Source of the DNA: Smittium culicis
Taxonomy: Eukaryota; Kickxellomycota; Harpellomycetes; Harpellales; Legeriomycetaceae
Direction of reading: 5' to 3'
NCBI GenBank assembly: GCA_001970855.1
Contig: LSSN01004612.1
Location: 1 to 11,419 of the forward strand
DNA length: 11,419 nucleotides
This document shows positions 7,880 to 11,419 of this stretch, in pieces. The position numbers were made by a program, and so were the translations under genes. A model generated the notes under the pieces. The model had not been told where the DNA came from, did not search any database, and saw nothing but the letters and a program-made list of their open reading frames with translations. Numbering within the stretch: the stretch's first letter is position 1; each line of letters begins with the position of its first letter.

Positions 7880-8474
7880 CGACTAAGGTATGAAGATACC
7901 GTCCAAAAAGAAATGTGTCACATTAAATAAATACGATCGATGAAAATTCTGTATCATGGTAAGCGTATACACACCCAGAAAAAAAATTAAGCGGACTAAA
8001 ATCTGAATTTGAAAAACTGTCGAAAATTGGGCTAGCTATTTCATTCAAATCACGTTAGGCAAGCACAAATCATTTAGATAATTTTTTTTTTTTTTGTGAA
8101 TTCAGGATATGTATCGGCTGCAGAGCTTTGAATAAAGTGTCTGTTAAAAATAGGTTCTAATAAACAGGAATTATGGTTGATTTGAAAGGCTTGAAGCCAT
8201 ATAAATATTATCTAAATCAGATCTAGCAAGCGGGTACCATGAAATAAAAATGGTGTGAGATTCAAAAAAAAAAACTACATTCATTCTCAATATGGAAATT
8301 TGTGAATTCTTATCTATGATTTTCGGACTATTTAACGCACCAAACTCTTTACAAAGACTAATCAATCAGGTTTCACAATCATATATAGAAGACTTTTTAA
8401 TTGTATATTTAGCCGAAATTTTGATTTTTTCAAATGATTTAGAATCACACAAAACTCATCTTGAGAAAGCATAA
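7880..8474 (+). pseudogene. Element B reverse transcriptase, inactive
   Basis: RT blocks appear in order: an R-I-H-T segment near 7964 where the Y/H-T-P-E/K motif belongs, FRICIGCRALNKVSVKN at 8101-8151 (matching FRxCVDYRALNKVTVKN, with Asp-Tyr read as Gly-Cys), and then a phase from 8217 to 8474 with one TGA (8256). That phase reads SDLASGYHEIKM, matching DLRSGYHQI with the first catalytic Asp kept at 8220, then FGLFNAPNSLQRLINQV and VYLAEILIFS. The YxDD site is YLAE (8406-8417), so both terminal aspartates are changed (Asp to Ala, Asp to Glu). The N-terminal part around a T run (about 8082-8095) is frameshifted. Confidence 0.87.
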
Positions 8475-9117
8475 AAAAGCTATAAACGAAAATATAATGA
8501 TTCTCAATAAATAAAATGTAGTTATGGTATTAGCTATACATATTTAATTGTTTATTACATATATAAAGAAGGTCTTAAAGCGTGAAAGGATATAATTAAG
8601 CTAATTAAGATAGGAAAAAACCTGAAAAATTTCAAAAATTTTTGTAATTTTTTGGATTGTGTAATTATATTAAAAATTTTGCCTGCATTTGAGTCAACCT
8701 ATGAATTTCTCTATACGATAAAATTTTGCTCACCTAAAATTTTAGCTTCTATAGAATGGAGTTCTAAATAAAAAATGTCTGTTAATTAATTAAAATTAAT
8801 TTTTTTTCTCTATGAATGCTCGTAAAAAGCTCCTAATTTATCCGAATAGTTTTAACCGTGTACTGAAAGAAATTAATCTATCCGCGAAATAGAAATGCAT
8901 GGAGTATACGTGCTTTCAAAATTTTGAGGCATTATTTCAAAACTGGCGCATCAGTTATGCAGATCATAAAAAAATTGAATGCATGTTCTTAATACAAAAT
9001 CCGTATATCAGAATAAATAGATTAATTAAATAATAAGAACATGTAGTTACGAAAATAATTTACAAGCTCGGTAAAGGAAATATAACTGCTGATACAATAT
9101 TTAGACAACAAGATTAA
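8475..9117 (+). pseudogene. Element B RT thumb/tether and RNase H, decayed
   Basis: The thumb is poorly kept. From about 8754 the sequence reads EWSSK and then LLIYPNSF (near 8829-8852), which match the kFxWtxxCxxAF and LxYPDxxKPF segments before and at the start of RNase H. At 8944-9030 one phase reads WRISYADHKKIECM and then IQNPYIRINRLI, matching ITDHKALxWL...KNPSSRIARWL. At 9052-9114 it reads IIYKLGKGNITADTIFRQQ, matching the closing YxPGKENxxADALSRQ with its Asp kept. Frames shift several times and stops are common. This is the clearest RNase H of the window. Confidence 0.8.
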
Positions 9118-9361
9118 ATAAATTAGAGCGTAAAAGTGATCAAGAGTGATCTTAAGTGGTAAAAAATATTTTATTGAAAAAAAATTGATAAATTAAAAAA
9201 GAAAAAATAGAACATTATTCAATATTTACATAATATTTTGAGATTAAAAATGCTAAATTTTTTCGGAAAATAATCATCAATCAAGGTATAACATAAATTA
9301 TCTATTTTCTAATAGAGATGTTTTTTTCGTATCATGAGGGAGTGGTACTTTTAGGAACATA

Positions 9362-9376
9362 ATATATATATATATA
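9362..9376. repeat. AT dinucleotide microsatellite
   Basis: An AT/TA dinucleotide tract of about 15 bases lies inside the element B integrase remnant, just upstream of the CxxC motif. It probably grew by replication slippage and helped break the reading frame. Confidence 0.6.
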
Positions 9377-9804
9377 GTATCATGATAATACGGTTTTGAT
9401 GGTATAACATGCGTAATACAATAAAAAAAACTATAAAAAGATGTACGCAGTGTCATATTCAAGGTAAATCCTCAGGTTCAATCGTAACTTTCATTTAATA
9501 ACTCCATTAGCTGATAATTTCTCAAGGTTGAGGTTGTAATTCATGGGGATTTACTCGAAAAATATACGTGATAATCACTAGATAATTGTCTGTACATCAC
9601 TTATAAAATATGATATTTGAAATGTAACTTACGACGCAACTTCAAGTACTATTTAAAAATTCATTTACACGGAAATATTTTTAAAATTTTGGAGCTCTTG
9701 AAGAAATAATAAATGGAAGAAGACCTTATTTCACAACGTAAACCTTGTAAATATTAAATCTAAAGCGCAATCTTACCTCAGTGTACTATCCTCGCAGGAT
9801 AAAT

Positions 9805-9816
9805 CCCCCCCCCCCC
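9805..9816. repeat. Run of 12 C at the end of recognisable element B
   Basis: Twelve consecutive C occur in DNA that is otherwise about three-quarters A+T. The run sits directly after the integrase Y/H-P-R/Q block and marks where element B similarity stops. A similar run of 8 C (2946-2953) lies in the RT of element A, at the NAPATFQ position. Confidence 0.8.
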
Positions 9817-10280
9817 GTAAGAGTGAGTAGTATCTACTTGGTACCTTTCACAAAATTTTTGCTCCATTCAAAATAAAATTGAGATTTTTTTTTTGCCTCA
9901 GGCTGTATGAGATGTGAGTAAAAGACAACTGTACGAGCGATACTAATGAAATATTTGTTTATTAAAGTGTAAATATTAGCATGAATATAAGACTAATATT
10001 TAGATGAATAATGTTTAGAAAAGATGAAAGTGGGAGATAATATTAGATGAATTTATAAAACTAAAATAAAAGGCTTACTTTTCCTTGAGTAGAAAAATCT
10101 GCAGTTAAAGTTTTATTTTTAGAATTTATATTATTACATATTATAATCTTTTCATAACGGTAGACAATGTGGCGCAGGATTTGCTTTGATCATTGTAATC
10201 CACAATGATTAACCTTTAATCCCGTGATTGTCATAGGCAATCTTCATTGTGAAAAGAGTTTTTACACTATCTCCTCTTAT
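9817..10280. other. Junction sequence with clustered inverted repeats, no gene recognised
   Basis: No plus-strand integrase C-terminus could be recovered and no minus-strand domain was recognised. Near the right end, ATCATTGT (10189-10196) pairs exactly with ACAATGAT (10202-10209). CACAATG (10201-10207) also pairs with CATTGTG (10245-10251), and GACAAT (10163-10168) with ATTGTC (10227-10232). These competing stems within 90 bases may be an LTR edge or an inserted small element, but no flanking duplication was identified. Confidence 0.45.
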
Positions 10281-10402
10281 GAATTATGTTGAAATAGTTT
10301 TGGTTTATATTCGAGTTTGGCTTATGCGATTGTTTTGGGGTTGACTTTTGCTTTAATTTTGGGCTTATATTTCGGTTGATTTTGTCGAGTTTTATTTTAT
10401 AT
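10281..10402 (-). repeat. Degenerate G/T-rich repeat, Lys/Pro-rich on the minus strand
   Basis: The plus strand repeats variants of GG(T/C)TTATATT(T)CG and TTTTGGG, for example 10302-10318 and 10362-10377, about 60 bases apart. Read on the minus strand, the phase gives repeated K-P-K and K-x-K blocks (for example QPKYKPKIKAKVNPK). It directly follows the open minus-strand frame at 10403-10663 and may be the tail of the same former protein. Confidence 0.45.
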
Positions 10403-10663
10403 TTATTTAATAGTGGTTTGGGTTTGGATTAATTTTTTTCCCGACTTTAATTTAATTGATTGGTTGTTTTTTTTTTTTTGTAAATAAGATTTTTTGTTTG
10501 AATCCACGAAGATTTGAGGGTTTCCTGGTTTGACTAGTTGACCTTCGGTCGAATAGTCAAATTCCAGGGAGACCCGAGGATAAATCGGATCTCCAGTGTT
10601 AAAAATGGCTTTCAGCAAAACTTCATAGATACAGATTCTCGATTGGCTTTTTATTTTATTCAT
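10403..10663 (-). pseudogene. Unrecognised open frame of 86 codons, possibly gag-like or a polyprotein tail
   Basis: This is the least damaged minus-strand frame in the window and has an ATG at its 5' end. The middle reads NTGDPIYPRVSLEFDYSTEG and then QLVKPGNPQIFVD, with a Lys/Gln-rich end. I counted 52 G+C in 120 bases at 10501-10620 (43%), far above the surroundings. Its central part forms the long hairpin at 10518-10575. I cannot name a family. It lies about 120 bases downstream of the element C chromodomain stop, so it may be extra C-terminal sequence or 3' sequence of that element, or the gag start of a further minus-strand element. The open frame may survive only because the island is less mutated. 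Confidence 0.45.
10518..10575. repeat. Long imperfect hairpin in a G+C-rich island
   Basis: The arms are 26 and 29 bases around a TTC loop (10544-10546). Perfect blocks pair from the inside out: GACC/GGTC (10540-10543 with 10547-10550), TTTGACTA/TAGTCAAA (10529-10536 with 10554-10561), CCTGG/CCAGG (10524-10528 with 10564-10568) and GGGT/ACCC (10518-10521 with 10572-10575), with small bulges between. This is much more pairing than AT-rich chance matches elsewhere in the window. There is no T run suggesting a terminator. Confidence 0.75.
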
Positions 10664-10786
10664 TTTTATTAGTTAAAATAGCTATATACGAAATTTACAA
10701 TTTCTTTTGCTTTATTTTCAATATTTTTTGTGATTTTTTAGTCTGTAATATTGCTTATTATTTGGCTTTTTGAGTTAATTTCTTTT
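10664..10786. other. Spacer between the 86-codon frame and the element C chromodomain
   Basis: There is no coding signal on either strand. On the minus strand, a purine-rich run near 10700-10722 followed by TTGTAAATTT could be a decayed polypurine tract and LTR start, but no second LTR copy is in the window to test this. Confidence 0.35.
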
Positions 10787-10981
10787 TTATTTTAATAGAC
10801 TTAACTTTGGTTCTGGATCCTGGTTTTTTGGGTATTTTCGATGGAAATTTTTAATATTAGTATCTGCTTTAATAAATTTTATTGGTTTCCAGGAGCTTTC
10901 TTATGATACTAATCCTTTATATGAAATCAATTACAATAATTTTTTCCTATTAATTTTAGAATCGAGAATTTTTTTTTTTTT
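10787..10981 (-). pseudogene. Element C chromodomain and C-terminal tail
   Basis: After the homopolymer frameshift, a minus-strand phase reads DSKINRKKLL, then SYKG, ESSWKPIKFIKAD and NIKNFHRKYPKNQDPEPK, ending at TAA. This fits the chromodomain pattern ILDSRxxrxxxxYLVKWKGYxxxExTWEPxxNLxNAxxxIxxFHrkyP. The second aromatic-cage Trp region is kept as SSWKP, while the VKWKGY Trp position reads Ser-Tyr, so methyl-lysine binding would be doubtful even in a restored frame. Two stops lie inside. In working chromoviruses this domain binds methylated histone H3 Lys9 and steers integration into heterochromatin. The FHRKYP and Pro-rich tail resemble fungal elements. Confidence 0.78.
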
Positions 10982-11419
10982 TTGATTTCAAATTCTTCAA
11001 AATTACTAATTTTAAATAGTGATTTTCCGGGGCTTTGATCAGGAATTTGAATTTTTACGTATAGTTCAAGTAATCTAATGTGGAATTTAGGACGTATTTT
11101 CATAGCAATTTGCTGGTCTAGCTTATAATTTAGCTCGCTGTATTTTACTATTACTTTACATGGCCCAAAATTTTTATAATCTAGTTTATTGAAGGGTCGA
11201 TTCGTATGTATACTGTTTCTAATATGAAAATAATTATCTCACACTTTAAGATTGGGTGATATATTGCGACATTCATTCGCTTGGGCCTTTTAATTTTTTG
11301 CAGCTTGTCTTTAATTATTATTAAATTCCTTGTGAGTTGCTTTAATATTTATAAATTTTGCTTCGGCTTCAGATAACTTTTCAGGCTCTGATAAAATGCT
11401 TCGTAATTTGGTTCAAATC
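10982..11419 (-). pseudogene. Element C integrase C-terminal domain
   Basis: On the minus strand, a phase open from 11238 down to the A run carries NRPFNKLDYKNFGPCKVI and then KYSELNYKLD, MKIRPKFHIRLLELY and FEEFEI. This matches the chromovirus integrase C-terminus (RPSKKLDxKxxGPFxVixkxgxxayrLxLPxxmxixpvFHVSLLepy), with GPF read as GPC. A TGA at 11239-11241 and earlier stops break it. Upstream pieces (ATHKEFNNN, QANE) fit the helical linker before this domain. The domain helps bind DNA. It runs straight into the chromodomain, with a frame change in a 15-base A run (T on the plus strand, 10969-10983). Confidence 0.83.

Larger units (their letters stand above)
6215..9816 (+). mobile_element. 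Element B: decayed Ty3/gypsy-class retrotransposon (gag and pol remnant)
   Basis: A gag-like start with ATG, a CCHC-like zinc knuckle (6973-7014), an acidic linker, RT (7880-8474), RNase H (to 9117) and integrase (to about 9804) follow in the Ty3/gypsy order. Element B is head to tail with element A and differs from it in sequence: in the RT, B has LFNAP where A has a C-run, and in the zinc domain B keeps the CxxC that A lost. They are therefore different elements, not a tandem copy. No protease was recognised. The integrase C-terminal domain is missing after a run of 12 C. No LTRs were found at either end. Confidence 0.83.
9118..9816 (+). pseudogene. Element B integrase, zinc domain and core, truncated
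   Basis: The zinc domain end is clear at 9400-9474: WYNMRNTIKKTIKRCTQC then HIQGKSSG, matching yWPNMRxxIxxyIxxCxxC with both Cys present (9442-9453). The His pair upstream is not visible. An AT microsatellite (9362-9376) sits in that gap. The core follows: FMGIYSKNIRDN and IIVCTS (about 9541-9600), then a phase from 9636 to 9752 with two stops reading KFIYTEIFLKF and FHNVNLVN, and VYYPRRINP at 9781-9807, matching YHPQxNG. The DDE residues are not readable. The remaining core and the C-terminal domain are lost after the 12-base C run. Confidence 0.8.
10787..11419 (-). mobile_element. Element C: chromovirus-type Ty3/gypsy remnant, 3' end of pol
   Basis: The minus strand, entering from the right window edge, carries the end of an integrase and then a chromodomain, which defines the chromovirus branch of Ty3/gypsy elements. 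It is opposite in orientation to A and B and unlike both in sequence. The rest of the element (gag, protease, RT) should lie to the right, outside the window. The last coding stop is TAA at 10787-10789. Confidence 0.82.

Noticed and set aside
8171..8365. 64-codon minus-strand open frame
   Set aside because: It is opposite the RT motifs SDLASGYHEIKM and FGLFNAP of element B, which are clear on the plus strand.
9817..10280. tRNA gene in the inverted-repeat cluster
   Set aside because: No cloverleaf with A-box, B-box and a paired acceptor stem could be laid out. The stems overlap and compete.
1..11419. Mitochondrial genome or bacterial/phage DNA, suggested by low G+C
   Set aside because: The recognisable proteins are Ty3/gypsy pol domains, a chromodomain and solo LTRs with target duplications, which are nuclear eukaryotic features. 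No rRNA, tRNA or respiratory gene is visible.
1..11419. CRISPR array, retron, diversity-generating retroelement or other RT-based defence system
   Set aside because: No regular spaced repeats or cas-like proteins are present. The RTs belong to Ty3/gypsy elements, with RNase H and integrase in the normal order.

Overview
The window is a graveyard of decayed Ty3/gypsy-class LTR retrotransposons in very AT-rich DNA. G+C is about a quarter by eye and falls to about 12% at 5521-5640. No intact gene is visible. I found no tRNA, rRNA, CRISPR array or bacterial-type operon. The elements, the chromodomain and the solo LTRs point to a eukaryotic nuclear genome. The chromodomain C-terminus (an FHRKYP-type motif followed by a Pro-rich tail) looks most like fungal chromoviruses, so a filamentous fungus with silenced, possibly pericentromeric, heterochromatin is the best guess. 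That guess is inference.

Layout. (1) 1-544: AT-rich, nothing recognised. (2) Element A, plus strand, about 545-5077: a nearly complete but broken pol in the order protease, reverse transcriptase (RT), RNase H, integrase. Its protease is interrupted by two separate solo LTRs. LTR-1 (1191-1700) starts TGTCG, ends CGACA and is flanked by the direct repeat ATAA. LTR-2 (1800-2222) starts TGTCA, ends TGACA and is flanked by GGTGG/AGTGG. Only 99 bases of the older element lie between them. (3) 5078-6214: extremely AT-rich spacer with no coding signal. (4) Element B, plus strand, about 6215-9816: gag start, a zinc knuckle missing its last Cys, an acidic linker, RT, RNase H and an integrase that stops being recognisable at a 12-base C run. 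(5) 9817-10786: a mixed junction with clustered inverted repeats, a degenerate G/T-rich repeat and a 43% G+C island holding a long hairpin inside an open 86-codon minus-strand frame. (6) Element C, minus strand, from the window edge down to 10787: the C-terminus of a chromovirus integrase followed by a chromodomain.

None of the elements can be active as read. Both RTs have lost the first aspartate of the YxDD site (YLYD in A, YLAE in B). Every domain carries stops and frameshifts, many at homopolymer runs. The insertion order can be partly read: element A is older than the two LTRs inside it. I see no new biological system. The best-supported results are the double nesting of solo LTRs in one protease, the chromodomain remnant and the hairpin island.
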